64,000 nucleotides of DNA, from positions 31,391,001 to 31,455,000 of the forward strand of contig NC_049907.1 in assembly GCF_001411555.2 (NCBI RefSeq). Direction: 5' to 3'. Below the pieces are notes generated by a model, which saw only the letters and a program-made list of their open reading frames with translations, had not been told where the DNA came from and did not search any database. Of this stretch, positions 32,961 through 44,806 are shown piece after piece; position 1 is the first letter of the stretch, and each line of letters opens with the position of its first letter. Both the position numbers and the translations under genes were made by a program. The DNA comes from Juglans regia (lineage: Eukaryota; Streptophyta; Magnoliopsida; Fagales; Juglandaceae).

Positions 32961-35814
32961 ACCACAATGATATTTCAAGAAATCTCAGCAAGTAATCACA
33001 TAACATACTAAAATCAACACAAGCATACAAAAGGTATATCAAATGCGTGCATGGACATGTACTTGACTTATGCCTTTAACCAGAACTTGACTTATGCCTT
33101 CAACCAGAACTTGACTTATGCACTTGACCATTATCAAAAGACTTGTAACAGAGACTTAAACTTTTCATAAAAACTTCTTAACTTTTTCTTATTCAGTGAA
33201 CTTATTCAGAACTTGCCTTATCAGAACATATCACAAGATTTGCATCGAGTGATCCTTAGCACTTATGCTCATATTCTTATTCAAAGGGTGGACATAACAC
33301 AGTTTCCCTTAGCATTGCGTGTTCCTGCTAGTTATCGCACCATCAACGGTCTGTGCAGTGTGATGAATACTTCATAAATAGAGATTCATATTAACTCTAC
33401 CTTACTTCGTCGGGTTACATGCCTTATGCACCCACTAGTGTTAGATGCTTCCTCGCTTCGGTATTCTTTGAAAAAGATCCATTCAAAGCTTGTCGATGAT
33501 ACTTTGTCGACTCAGGGGTAACCACTCTATTCTTAAACACTCCAAAGTGGACAGAGGAGTTCCACTAGGACATTCCCCCGCCCTAGCACTTGGGGGGTCA
33601 TAATAAAACTTATAAACTCTTTTTTTTTAAAATGTTTTCCTTGAAAACACTTTTTGAAAAACACTTCTTTGAAAACACTTTTCCCTAAATTCATGTGACA
33701 TGAGACTTAAGCATGCTTACTTATACTTGACATATGACATATGGAATGCCATGCATGAAATAACCAAGCATAACATGTTCATTCTATAGCATGATAACAT
33801 AAACCATAAGAGATATCAAAACATATACATGGAACTATGAGAACTTGCTTAGGTCGAAGCTCATAGGTACAAAAACATGAAGGTTCATCACTTAAACATG
33901 TTCCAAACCCCAAGCATATATCATAGAAATCAAGACATGGTAAAATAAAACATGAAATCATAGGTTTTTTACCAAGTCCGAAACTTCCAAAACATGTTCA
34001 AACCGAAACATCATGTTGCATAAACCATCAACCTCAATCAAGTGAAAATCGAAACTCATAGGAACATTTCATGGCATTTTCATCACAAATCCGAAACATA
34101 TAATTCTTTCCTTGGAGTTACCCAAGATCATATTAACATATTAAAAAAAACAATCAAGAGATAACAAACAAGCAATCAAAACAGTGAAAGGATTTACACA
34201 AATATATACAAGCATTAACCAAGAGTAAGTTGAGTGTATACTTACAAAAATCTACATAAAGAAATACTAGCAAACTGTAAATCCTAACATACTATATTAG
34301 AAAGAGTATCTAAAACCCTACCTAATGTTCTTGAGTGTATGTGTGGATTTCTAGGGCATAACTTGGTTTTAAACCATTCAGCTTCTAGGATTTTTAGGTT
34401 AAAACCCCTTCATTTCACTCATAAAGTAAAACAAAACCTAAAGTAAGCAAAGATACATGTGGTGGTCGAAACATGGAGGATGAACTCCCCCTTCACTAAT
34501 CGGCTTCAAGGGTTTTTCTTGAAAACCCTAAGTAGGAAACGGTAGAAAGTGTGGGTGTTCTACCTTTCTCAAAGTTTAATGAGATTTGAATTTCATTTTT
34601 GGATTGAGAAATGACATGTGTGTGTGCAAGACTTAGAGAAATCCGATCCTTTCCTTGCTAATCCTTGGTAGTGCCAAAATCCCTTCTCTTATAAGGATCC
34701 TCCTTGTTTGGTTGGAAATAAAATACATGAAAATGAGGGAACTTTCAAATGAACATGGGAGAATTGTGTGGAGAGAACGAGAGCTCATGCAATTTCGAAA
34801 ATAATGGCAAGGGAAAAGCCCCTTGGCGTGAACCCTTCTCTTTTTATAGGAGACCCTTCACTTCCCTCCTTGGTTGCATCCAAAGTCCTTGCATGGAGAC
34901 AAGTGGCAAGGTTTCTTCTTCCCCCTTTCCTTTTTACCGAAATGCCTCTTGGAGTTCCCCACTTCGATTACATTGGAAAGGGATATTTTGGCGGGTGGTG
35001 TGCAGGGTTTCTCCTACTTGGCTGAAATTCCTCCCCTCCCCTTTATGCCCTTCCTTTCCTTAAACAAGCAAATATCTCTTCAAAGGTAGCTTGCTAAAAC
35101 AATACATGCCTTTTCCTTGTCCCAACAAGTAACCTTTGGCATGGATGACTAGTGGCATTGGGTGTGTGCCATAGCCCAAGTCGTCCTTTCCATCTTACTT
35201 TCCCAAGATGTTGCTTCATCTTCCAAGTACTCCTTCCCTAGGTGATCTTTCATGTGCCATTGGTCCAAAATACACTAAGTGACAAGTGGCAAGTGAATGG
35301 GATGCTTGGGAGTCTGCTAGCCGAAACCCTAAGGGAAAACTTGTGCTTGATACAAAAGTTTCTTCACATAATATTCTAGAAACTTAGTGCATGCTTGACA
35401 CTTGGCAAAAGCTGGCTAAATTCGAAATCTTATGTGCCTCCCTTGGGTTTCCTACGCAAAACTTCTAGAAAAGCTCCATTTCACTTCCCTAGGTTTCCCT
35501 TTCCAAGAAATCTACCTTGGAACTCGAATTCTGGACAAAAACAATGAGTTAGGTGTGCTAGCCATTCTTGGTGCTTTCCTACACCCCTCTTTCCCCCTTA
35601 ACCCACTATCAAGATTAGATTCAAGTGTAACATTCTCATGACACATGACACTAGTAACTTAGAATTACAAAGTAAACTAGGGACACTCTCCTCTTGGGCT
35701 CAAGTTACCACATCAAAGGTTCTAAGGTTTTCTAAAGTAACTAAGGCTCCTAAAATGCCATGGCAACCTAGAACGAATTCTAAGGGCCAAGCCTAGACAA
35801 AACTCGGGTCATCA
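32961..35814 (-). repeat. Element E 3' LTR, main part
   Basis: The minus strand starts TGATGACCCGAG right after an integrase-distal purine tract (CTAAGGAGG). No second copy is present in the window, so internal edges are inferred. The GC-neutral stretch 34749-35640 holds chance frames on the plus strand without domains. A 24-bp tandem repeat lies at 33061-33125. Confidence 0.55.
33061..33125. repeat. 24-bp tandem repeat, nearly three units
   Basis: Units start ACTTGACTTATGC at 33061, 33085 and 33109. The third unit is incomplete. Confidence 0.92.
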
Positions 35815-36613
35815 CCTCCTTAGAAAAATATTTTTTCCTCGAAATCGGCACCGCAACCATTAATCAAAACACTCATAAGAAGAAATACCAAGCTACTACC
35901 ACTTCCATAAGCGGCCATAGACTTATCAGACGATGTTAAGGATGAGAGCATTTCATCTGCCTCCACGGTCATGGAATCCTGTGAAAAGTAAAATATAGCT
36001 TCCAAATTGTAATCAAAATACATATTGACTCACATTTCATTCAACCTATTCTCTATCTCAAGCTTCGTGTCCTCGATTGGTTGACCTTCTTCACAGAAAT
36101 GAATACGATCCACAGATGTATCCAAGGTCTCAAAGGGTACGAACCGACTTGCACGTTCTTCCGCTGTGTGACTCGATTATGCTTTTGGATCAAAATTACG
36201 TAGATTTCTTCTTTCTGCTTCCTTCGAGCTACTCCACAGTTATCTTTCCTCATGTGGTAATGCTCATCGAAAATAAAGCCTTCCTCGAGCATCCGCATCC
36301 ATCACATGAGTGCGATGATGCTCAAACATCTATGTCTATCTTGATTGTTCTGCTAATGCCTGTTGTTTTCTTCTAAGGCGCTCTTTGATACGACATTCTC
36401 TTTGTTCTCTCAACTGTGCCATTGAAGAAATAGACATACGTGGGGTCCTTCTAGTTCGTGCCATCCCCTGCTTCAAGGGTTTGGTAGGTATACACATGGT
36501 TACCACATTTAAACTAACAATCACGGAACAAACAAATTTCTCATAAAACAAAATAATCACAACATACATATATATATATATATCTATATCACAATTCATA
36601 CATACATCAAGAG
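35815..36613 (-). other. Element E region between integrase stop and LTR
   Basis: No domain can be recognised here. The 96-aa frame at 36336-36626 has a basic, Arg/Gln-rich end (IKERLRRKQQAL) and may be the end of the untranslated or accessory 3' region. An AT microsatellite lies at about 36566-36585. The last bases before 35815 form the purine tract. Confidence 0.45.
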
Positions 36614-37737
36614 TTCTAAGATACAAACAAATGAGGATATTATCTTCTCATTGTATCCTCTCATTCCCAAGTTGCTTCTTGAAATTCTGGGTTATTCCAA
36701 AGCACTTTCACTAGAGGTATCTTCCGATTCCTCAACTCTTGTTCCTTGCGATCCACAATCTGTACTAGCCATTCTGTATAAGATAAGTTGGGTTGAAACT
36801 GAATCTCATCGGGCTCTATAACTATTGACCGTCTTTCTCTGATGTTCTTCTTCAAGGTTGACACATGAAACACATTATGTATTCCATGCATCTCTATTGG
36901 AAGATCCAATCTATAAGCTACTAGACTGACTCTTTCGATTATTTCATAGGGTCCTACGTATCGGGAACTCAACTTTCACTTTTTACCGAAATGTACGACT
37001 CCTTTCATGGGCGATACTTTGAGGTATACCCAATCTCCCACTGCAAACTCCAAACTCCTACGTTAGTTATCGACATAGCTCTTCTATCTGTTCTGGGTTG
37101 CTTTGATTCTTTCTTGAATCATGGTTACTTGTTTTAGAACTTCTTGTAAATATTCGGGTCCTAGCATTTTGTTTTCACCCACTTCATCCCAATACAATGG
37201 GGATCTGCATTTTCCTCCATATAAAGCCTAGTAGGGTGCCATCTGAATGGTAGCCTGAAAACTATTATTATAGGCAAATTCCACCAAAAGTAGGTGACTT
37301 TCTCAATCACCACTTAGCTCCATAACCCATGCTCGCAACATGTCTTCCAAAGTCTGGATTGTACGTTCCATCTGTCTGTCCATCTGAGGATGATAAGCGA
37401 TACTAAAATCTAGACTAGTGCCTAACATCTTTTGCAAACTCTGCCAATATCGTGAAGTAAAACGGGTATCTCGGTCTGATACTATGGTCTTAGGTACTCC
37501 GTAGAATAAGTTAGCTATGGGTAGAAAGTGTGCGCTCTTAGTCAAAGTCCATCGACACATCATCCCATTTCCACTCTGGGATAGGCAATGATTGTAGTTC
37601 ACTTTTCGGTATTTGATGTTTAGCTTTTACCATCTAGCAAATGGAGCATTTTGCCACAAACTCTACTACTTCCTTCTTAATTTCATCCCACCAAAACTGA
37701 CCTCTTAAATCTCGGACCTTTATACGAACTTGTTATA
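36614..37737 (-). pseudogene. Element E integrase with chromodomain
   Basis: On the minus strand from about 37735: the zinc-domain half RDLRGQFWWDEIKKEVVEFV and AKCSIC, a stop, then [20 protein letters not shown] deletion has removed the first catalytic Asp region. It continues [26 protein letters not shown] (second Asp) and [20 protein letters not shown] (Glu). Then come FAYNNSFQATIQMAPY, FAVGDWVYLKVSPMKGVV and a chromodomain-like end (SSRYVGPYEIIERV, NVFHVSTLKKNI, LVKVLWNNPEFQEATWE). There are about eight stops, most of them one C-to-T or G-to-A step from the expected Q, R or W. The chromodomain targets insertion to marked chromatin in this lineage. Confidence 0.9.
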
Positions 37738-38430
37738 GGCCACCACCTGACCGGCGAGCTTCTGCACCGCATTGATGTTCTGGGGCAGGGCCATATTGAG
37801 TATTGCTTCAACTTTCTCCGATTTGGCTTCTATTCCTTGCTCCAAAACCATGAAGCCCAAAAAGTTCCTAGAGCCTATGTTGAAGGCACACTTTGCCATG
37901 TTGAGCTTCATACATGTAGACCTCCACTTTTCTCCCTATCTAACTCTTAAACATGCAGTTGACTAGCCGTTGATAGGTGGCCACCACGTTCTTCAACTCA
38001 AATGGCATGGTCGAGTAGCAATACAATCCCTTATCAGTGATGAATTATGTCTTTTCCACGTCTTTGGGGTTCATGCGGATATGGTTGTATCCAGAGTAGG
38101 TGTCCATAAAGCTTAAGATGCGATGGCCCGCAGTGGATTCAACAATCAGATCGATGTAGGGTAGTGGGAAGCTATCTATAGGGCAGGATTTGTTCAAATC
38201 GGTGAAGTCGACTCACATTCTCCACTTACCGTTTGACTTTTTCAGCAACAGAATATTGGACAACCAGTCTGGGTAATATGCTTCTCAGATAAAACCCATC
38301 GTTAATAGGAGGTCAACTTCTACAGCGATGGTGGCGTTCTGTCTGACTCCCTTACCTTCCGAGTCCATGCGTAGGTGGTGTTGCATAACATTCGGGTTGA
38401 TGTCGGGCATGTCCTCATGATTCCATGCAA
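37737..38430 (-). pseudogene. Element F reverse transcriptase, active site deleted
   Basis: The minus strand reads PDWLSNILLLKKSNGKWRM, a stop, VDFTDLNKSCPIDSFPLPYI, LSFMDTYSGYNHIRMNPKD, GLYCYSTMPFELKNVVATYQ. It then jumps from GRKVEVYM directly to KLNMAKCAFNIGSRNFLGF and NMALPQNINAVQKLAG. The segment that holds the YVDD active site in relatives is missing. The style (MNPKDEEKT-like, PPRN-like) is that of the Tat/Ogre group. The reading ends at the junction with element E. Confidence 0.88.
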
Positions 38431-38779
38431 AGACATCCTAGTGTTCCATGAGGAGTTGTTGTATGGTATGCCTCATTCCAGGTGTCATTCCATTGCTAAT
38501 CCTGGTCCTAGCTTTGGGGCGACTAAGGTCTAGGGGGATTAACTCTAGTGGCTCATTCGGCTCTACCATCCTAAGGGCCTGCTCATCTCAAATCTCTCCC
38601 TCCGTTGTGGTGTGTTCAAGCGAGGGTGGGGATGTGGTCACCATTCGGACGATTGACTACATGAACCCCGCCACCCTTTGGCTTTAATTCGTGCACATAA
38701 CACTCTCGTGCTAGGACTTGCTTGCCTCGAACATCACCCACTCCCAGGGGGTTGGAAACTTCATCCTCAAGTGGTAAGT
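38431..38779 (-). other. Element F spacer between protease and reverse transcriptase
   Basis: Probably once the protease to reverse transcriptase linker. Only scattered short open pieces are visible, and the plus-strand frames here (38448-38875) are chance. Confidence 0.5.
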
Positions 38780-39150
38780 TCACGTCACCACGCTCAAGCT
38801 ATTGAGGGTAGGCCTTCCAAGTATGGTGTTGTACGACGAGGGAGCTTTTACCACTATAAACTCGGCCATGGTTGAGGTCGTATAAGGGGCCTTGCCCGCC
38901 AAGATGGATAGAGTGATGGTGCCTACCACCTGGATCATATCCCTTGAGAAGCCATTCAAGGGCATGGGCATGAGCTGGAGGCAGGTAGGATCAATCCCCA
39001 TTCGAGTGAAAGCATCCCAGAAAAGGATGTCGGCAGAGCTGCCATTATCGATGAGGATTCTTCGGGTGGTGAAGTTGGTAACAAACATGGTTACCACCAA
39101 AGCGTCATCGTGAGGGTAAAGGACCCTCTCTTAGTAGGCCTCCCCGAAAG
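38780..39150 (-). pseudogene. Element F aspartic protease
   Basis: A 106-aa frame with RRILIDNGSSADILFWDAF, carrying the D-N-G-S active site usual in Tat-type elements, then LMPMPLNGFS, STMAEFIVVKAPSSYN and TILGRPTLNSL. Just upstream, YPHDDALVVTMFVTNF matches the family's protease entry. PVISFGEAY comes before it in the same reading, after a stop. The catalytic residues look intact, but the surrounding frames are broken. It lies between gag and reverse transcriptase as expected. Confidence 0.9.
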
Positions 39151-40340
39151 AGATGACAGGTGTGGGCTCATTTCTCCTATGCTTGGCAGGACAATATTTA
39201 GATGAGTAAACCTCTTAGTATCACGCCCGCTCGGCGTGTGCCTTCCAGCAGGACGAGGTCGCACCCCCGCCAGTGAACCCTCCCGCAATGGTTCTGATTT
39301 GCCAAGCGAAGGGCCTTCTTGGGGTGGAGTTCGGGATGACCGTGTGGTGGCCTCCGTTCAACTATTTTTTGTCTCGGGCTCCCTTCCCTCCTTGGCCTGT
39401 CGGGCCTCTCCACACTTATCTTTCATAATCTCCTACTCTCCTACTTCAGTCTCCAGCCGGAATAGTACTGGGGCCTCGATCACTCAAACTCCTCTGCTCC
39501 TTCAAGGAAATCCAATATTCTGTGATGTGGGTGTTGGATCAATGGTAGGTGCAATAACGACGGTTATTGCTCCTATATTCTACTTTGCAAGCGACGGGTC
39601 AGTCTTCCTTTTGGATAGAAAGTGTTGCCCAATCGAATTAGACTCCCATGCCTCTTGAGGGGGCTTCTACCCTCTGGTCTTCATGTAGTCTCCTGCCTAC
39701 CTTCTCGTCAAATTTGTTCCTGCCTGACATCTTCCCCTTTCTATTTGCCCGCCCCAGCTCTTTCTTCGTAAGCTCGGTCAAGGCCTACAGCATGTCCTTG
39801 ACATTGATAAAGTTGTCGACCTGGTCCATAAACTCTCACAGCATGGTGGGAGTTCTGCTCGCCAATTCTGCCATGAACTAGGACTGAGGCCATAGTCCAC
39901 CCAAGAGTGATGTAGAGTTATTTTTTTGTCTTGGTCTTTTGTTGTCATGTGTTCCTTGTTGAACATGGGCAGGTACACCTTTTGGCCCTCATCTTCCCCT
40001 TGTTTGATGGTCAGGAGGTATGCCGCAGGGCGCCTCAACCTCCTGTTGGCCATAATTTGTGTGAGGAATAGGTGGGCCAACTCCTTGAAGCTTTCTATGG
40101 ATCTAGGCATTAGGGACCTGAACTATACTCTTGTTGGTCCCTTCATAGTTAATGGGAAAGCCCTGCAGGCGACCTCCCCTGGAAAACCATGAAGAGTCAT
40201 GTGGGTTCTGATGGTCTCTAGATGTTCGAGGGGGTCCCTCATCCCATTGTGCATCTTCATGTGGGGAACTCGGAACTTGGGTGGTAGTGGCATGACCATC
40301 ATCTCTATGTTTTAGGGCAGGCCAGTGCTGGTGTGTAGTT
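39151..40340 (-). pseudogene. Element F gag
   Basis: From about 40330 the minus strand reads IEMMVMPLPPKFRVPHMKMH, GMRDPLEHLETIRTHMTLHG, GEVACRAFPLTMKGPT, a stop, FRSLMPRSIESFKELAHLF and NRRLRRPAAYLLTIKQGE. After KKITL there is a frameshift, and the rest is scrambled. It is the Tat-type gag core (GxFPLTLxGxA..W, then SFKEL, RRLRRP). The distal part, 39151-39640, is Arg/Gly/Pro-rich as in gag C-termini and includes HTPSGRDTKRFTHLN. Several stops and at least two frameshifts make it non-functional. Confidence 0.85.
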
Positions 40341-40590
40341 TGTCCACTGATGATGACGTACCCATCCTCTTCGTCATTTCTTCACACTTTCCCTTGAGGT
40401 TACGCAACTCGTTCTCTAGTCCGTTGGTTCCTACTATAAGCATCTCATTTTCCTTCTGTAGTTAGCTTTCCTACCAGCTACTCTATCGCTTCAAGCCTTA
40501 CTTCCATATCTGCTAATGTCCCTTCTTGTACCAGAGTTGTCTGAGAACAGGTTATCGTAGGCATACGAAGGACACATGAAGTCTATATAA
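40341..40590 (-). other. Element F leader
   Basis: Untranslated or N-terminal gag region between the primer site and the readable gag. No clear domain. Confidence 0.5.
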
Positions 40591-40610
40591 ATCTCATAGA
40601 CAGCACCACT
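40591..40610 (-). other. Element F primer-binding site
   Basis: The minus strand reads AGTGGTGCTGTCTATGAGAT. It resembles TGGCGCCGTCTGTGGGA, the leader motif beside the LTR in Tat/Ogre-type elements, with several transitions. Confidence 0.7.
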
Positions 40611-41128
40611 ATTAACATCATGTTTCGTACACCTATGGACCTAGTTCCAACAACTCTTGTCCAGGCCTTTATACCTGCACACTCAAGAAAATAGAGGGTG
40701 TGTAGAGGTGGCTGGAGAGCCTCCAATGCTTAAGTCAATAAATCTCCTTAGTAGTTTATGCTAGAGTACCTGAGCTTCGAGAGAGTTTTTCGTACCTTGG
40801 GGGTCAACTTTTATACGTGGTTGCTGGGGTGGACATATTGTCCTCCTTGTCAGGGAGTTCACGTCATTTCCACTATAGTTGTCCGGATCTTTTAATGTGA
40901 CATTGAGCTTGAGGTGGCACCATTAATGCGGCACGGCGGTCGGGGGGTGGCGCCATTAATATGGCGTGGCACCTTACCAGTAGATGGTAGGCACCACACT
41001 TCCCCATACTATCTGACAAGGAATCAAAGGCCATCCGCATTTCTTGCCCACCAGTAGGTATAGGTCCTCGATTGTTTGGCATTAGTGGGGATGCCAAAGC
41101 AGCGAGTCCCATCCATCCCAGTCATCCA
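40611..41128 (-). repeat. Element F 5' LTR (518 bp)
   Basis: It pairs with 20880-21409. The minus strand starts TGGATGACTGGG. Many substitutions and short indels separate the two copies, which suggests an old insertion. Confidence 0.85.
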
Positions 41129-43811
41129 TCTTTCCTGCGTGGGGGTTGCTTCACGGGTTTCTTTAGCTTGTGGGCTGAGTATTCCAAAGGGGCGCAAGGA
41201 CTTCCTTAGAGAAGGATCATTGGACCGGTTAAGACCCTCGTGGTTCTTCGTGGGCCTGGCACATGTGCCTAGAGGAGTGAAAATCTCTTTCCACCTTATA
41301 TACGTTAAAGTTGGGAAATGTTAATTTCTTTACTGGATTTGGTTTAGTAGGTATTGAAGAAGATAGTATGGGGTCTCTGCAAGGATCAATTATTTGCCCC
41401 ACAACTTGAGCAAAGCAAGTGGAATTTTATACTTTGCTACAATGTTCCAATTATATGTTTCAATTTATTTACCACTTACGATCTCTTATATGAGTTTTTT
41501 TTCCAAATGCGTTATACTGTCAAATTCTGAATTAAGCAAAATCTTGTATGTGTCTAATATGTGTTATACTATCAACTGTAATTGTATTGCAATTTTCTGT
41601 TTCTCAAATATAAAAAGGATCAAGATGTTGCCTTTCTAGCTACTTGTAGTCTCCACAATTTCTTATATGCCTCTTGGTCATAATAAAGTTGTCCATTCTT
41701 GCTTGATTTGAAGTAATGTGCTATATGTCTAAGCCTATTCCAACTGCGCTCCCATTTCTTAACTTGTCTTTCTTTTTTTCTTTCCTTAATTTTGAAGAAA
41801 CATTTATTATGACCACATCATTCTTTTCACTTGTCATATTCATGGCTATTTTCAGATTATATGGTTGTAGTGTGCATCTTTTATTGGCTATTTTCAGTTT
41901 ATTTTGTGTTCTCTTGTTGTGTTGAATATACACTAGGAGGATATTTTATTGTTGTGTTGAATATGCACTTTATTGGTTATTTTATTATTGGGTTGAATAT
42001 GCACTTTGAGCTCAGAATGTCTTAGCAATTGAGTAATCTCCTTGTTTCTTGGTAGGAGAATATCGAAATTCAAGTACTCCCATTTTAAACTAATGGATTT
42101 GTTGCAAAGCAAACATATTCACTCCATGACTTTTCTAAGTTATAATGTGGATGTGTGTCATATTTTTTATATATTAATGCAATTTTTTTTGTTTTGTAAA
42201 AGACTTTTTTTGGTGAGCCAAACTCAACATGTACAGATTGTCGGAAATAATTTTGCTACCCTATAAGGTTATTTTCGATGATAAGTAATCATTGGAAAAA
42301 AGTATTCTCAACATTTTTGCTCACTAGAAATATGTATTTTCGATAGGGATCAATGTAGGGATCAAATTATAATATATTATTATTTGAATTGCTATCCTAT
42401 TATATGAAACATGATGAAATGAATCAACACTCTAAAGGACACGCGATGCCCTAATAATTGTGTTGTTGGCACAACTTCAGAAGGACAGGCTTGAAGGACT
42501 GAACTCAACTCACCTGATTTCTCCTATGAGCATATTGTTCTAGAAAAGAATAAGAGTCGTTCTACGTAGAGTCCTCTAATAGGACTCCTTTGCAGTCCTA
42601 GTGCATGAAGTGACCAAATTATCTCCATTTTTAGACTTGAATTGACTACATTATCCTTTTCTTCTTGAATTTTGCTTGGAAAAGACAAACGCCTCAAACT
42701 ACCACATAACTTTTCACAAAATTCTCTGGCTTCTCTCACTTGCTATCTCTCTTCTTCAGAGAGGGTATGCTTATCTTCTCCATAAAGGGTGAAGTCATAA
42801 CAATTGATCCAGAAGACACAAAATCTGAATCTAAAGGTGCAACATACCTCCACATTTTTAGACCTGGTTTTTTTCTTGCTTTTTTTGTTGCAATCGATCT
42901 ACTTTTAACAAACTCACTACCCCCATCCTTGTCATCATCATATTGCACTTTCTTTCTTCACTCAATATTCTTCCTTCTTTAAGGCTTCTTTGTAACTTTA
43001 GATTTCCTCTTCCTGTTCTGACCTTTATGAAAAACTGGAATTCAAGTAAAATGTTATTCGTCCAACAGATGATTTTTGTAACCATTTATTTCATTACTTT
43101 TTTTGGTTTAATTCTAACGTGTTTTGAATAAGTTCTAGAGCAAGTATGGGATTTGTTTTATTTTTTTTGGGCTCTTTTTGTGTTTTTGGTTTATTTGCTG
43201 AAACAGATTGATAATACGAAATTTTTGCCACCCTATTTGAATAGTATGTTGTAAGCTAGAAATGGAAAAAAAGTCAAAGAATCTTTATATTGATTTCTAT
43301 ATGCGTTTTGATTTTATATCGATTGGTGGAATTCATGAATTTTGATAATGTTTGTGTGATTTGATTTCAGTAATTGGGGTTTTGCAAATTTATGTCTTTT
43401 AGGAGCAAGAATAGATGGTGAGGGGAGGGGAGGTTGGTTGCAAGAGAAATTTCAACATAATGGTTCAGTCCAAAAGTAAGAGTTTAAATGATTCAAATGG
43501 GGATTATGTGATTTCAAATGAAGAAAATAAGGTATCAGATGGTTGGGAAGAGGTGGAGAGAAAAACATGAGATGATATGAAAGTGCGCAGGCGAGGTTCA
43601 CGGAAAAAGACTTTGATAATGATTTCATCTAAGGAAGGAAGCGATTTCTTTAAGGAATGAAGGGATTCCATCTGCTCGTTTTCACTTTAACTAATGAAAC
43701 AGAGCATTTAGGCCTACAAAGCAGTCCCCATTCGGGGGACTGCAAATAAAATTACTCAAAGAATAATACTTGTACAATTCCTCCAATGGAGCCAAATATG
43801 CCAAGGTATAA
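41129..43811. other. Unassigned stretch right of element F
   Basis: No domain-bearing frame. The minus-strand frame 42736-42948 is Lys/Ser/Asp-rich and could be a worn coding piece, but nothing identifies it. Near 43435-43660 the plus strand reads a lysine- and glutamate-rich frame (VSDGWEEVERKT), with a stop, also unidentified. A string of ATGCACTTTATTGG-like repeats lies at 41940-42005. Confidence 0.4.
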
Positions 43812-44165
43812 GGGGATGTTTGGAGAATGAGAGGAGATGAGAATTTTGTGAATAGTAATAAAATGGTTTGTGAATAGTAGGAGATAGTTTGAGTTTGGTA
43901 TTTATTGGGTTTTGAGAAATGAGAGAAAAAAAAATTGAATGAAAAATATTATTAGAATATAATATTTTTATTTTATTTTATTTGAAAAAGTTAAATTATT
44001 TTTTATTTTTTATTTAGTAGTTTGGGAAAGTTGTAAAGATTAGTTTGAAAAAGTTGTAATAATTAGTTTTAAAGTGTTTATGTTTGAATATTATTTGGGA
44101 ATGAAATAAAATAAAATGAGACAAAATGAAATGAGATGGAATGAAACATGTTTCCAAATATCCCC
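43812..44165. mobile_element. Tourist-like MITE, 354 bp
   Basis: Terminal inverted repeats GGGGATGTTTGGA and TCCAAATATCCCC-type ends, with a perfect TAA duplication (43809-43811 and 44166-44168). It has no coding capacity. It is longer than, and has different ends from, the 9034-9257 MITE, so it is a separate family of the same type. Confidence 0.9.
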
Positions 44166-44263
44166 TAAATATATACCTACAAACATGAAGAGAGCGCGTG
44201 ATTCCGTAAGTTGGCAACGCATGCTTCATCCAGCATCAACTTCCATCATACTAGTCCTACTAG

Positions 44264-44806
44264 TTTTTTTTTTTATTTTTCTCTAAGCAAGCTTCCATAT
44301 ATTAATTAGAAAGAGTGATACAGGCATCTAAGGAGGGTCTTTCCTGCTATCAATATACAAAATAGTACTAGGAATGGTCTCTAATGGAATGCTACCAAAC
44401 AAAGAGTTTGTAGCTGTCCATTGCGCAACCAAATGCGCAAATCGATTTTGGGATCGAACTATCTTGTTAAAGCTCCAGCCATTGTGACATAGCAAAGTGT
44501 TTGCAATGTCGACCGTGATTGATGCTATTTTCCAGATCTGCTATTCTTTGTAAATAGAAGAAATCACCAACTGAGAGTCTCCAGCTAAAGAGATGGATGG
44601 GTAGTTCAGATGTTCCGCCATTCTGAGAGCTAATTTTGCAGCTAGTGCTTCTACAATCACTAAGGTTGTAGTGACATTTTCCTCAGTCCAGATTTCAATA
44701 ACTTCCCCTTTTGAAATTTTGCTCACTACTGAAGCCAGAGAGAAGGAGTTTCTAACTGCTGCATCAAAAGATATGTTGATTGGATTTGTGAGAGGTTTTT
44801 CCCATT
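44264..44806 (-). pseudogene. LINE L 3' end: RNase H, 3' UTR and poly(A)
   Basis: From about 44806 the minus strand reads EWEKPLTNPINISFDAAVRN (first Asp of RNase H), EALAAKLALRMAEHL (Glu), SLAGDSQLVISSI (Asp), a TAA, then SFNKIVRSQNRFAHLVAQWT, where the family has a further acidic or His position. It ends near 44340, followed by a short 3' UTR and a poly(A) run. The start coincides with the inversion breakpoint: the preceding ORF2 linker is at 54500 on the other strand. The poly(A) fixes the element's true strand as minus. Confidence 0.85.

Larger units (their letters stand above)
21464..37737 (-). mobile_element. Element E: 5'-truncated chromovirus with long 3' LTR, split by element G
   Basis: The integrase (36614-37737) is followed on the minus strand by a purine tract and an LTR that begins TGATGACCCGAG at 35814. 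I infer that this LTR runs to 32436, is broken there by element G, and ends at 21464 with GTGTTACA, giving roughly 3.6 kb. On the 5' side E abuts the reverse transcriptase of F at about 37737 with no 5' LTR, gag, protease or reverse transcriptase of its own, so it is truncated. The LTR end at 21464 is a proposal; no second copy exists to confirm it. Confidence 0.6.
20880..41128 (-). mobile_element. Element F: Tat/Ogre-like Ty3 element carrying nested E and G
   Basis: Inferred from paired LTR-like ends (20880-21409 and 40611-41128) in the same orientation, a purine tract next to the first, a Tat-type primer site next to the second, and Tat-type gag, protease and reverse transcriptase between 37737 and 40330. 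The rest of the interval is filled by nested E and G. I did not find a convincing target duplication at the outer edges, so the possibility that the two ends come from two related elements stays open. Confidence 0.65.

Noticed and set aside
42736..42948. Possible small basic protein
   Set aside because: Lys/Ser/Asp-rich, no homology I can name, no splice or promoter context; kept only as a note in the unassigned stretch.
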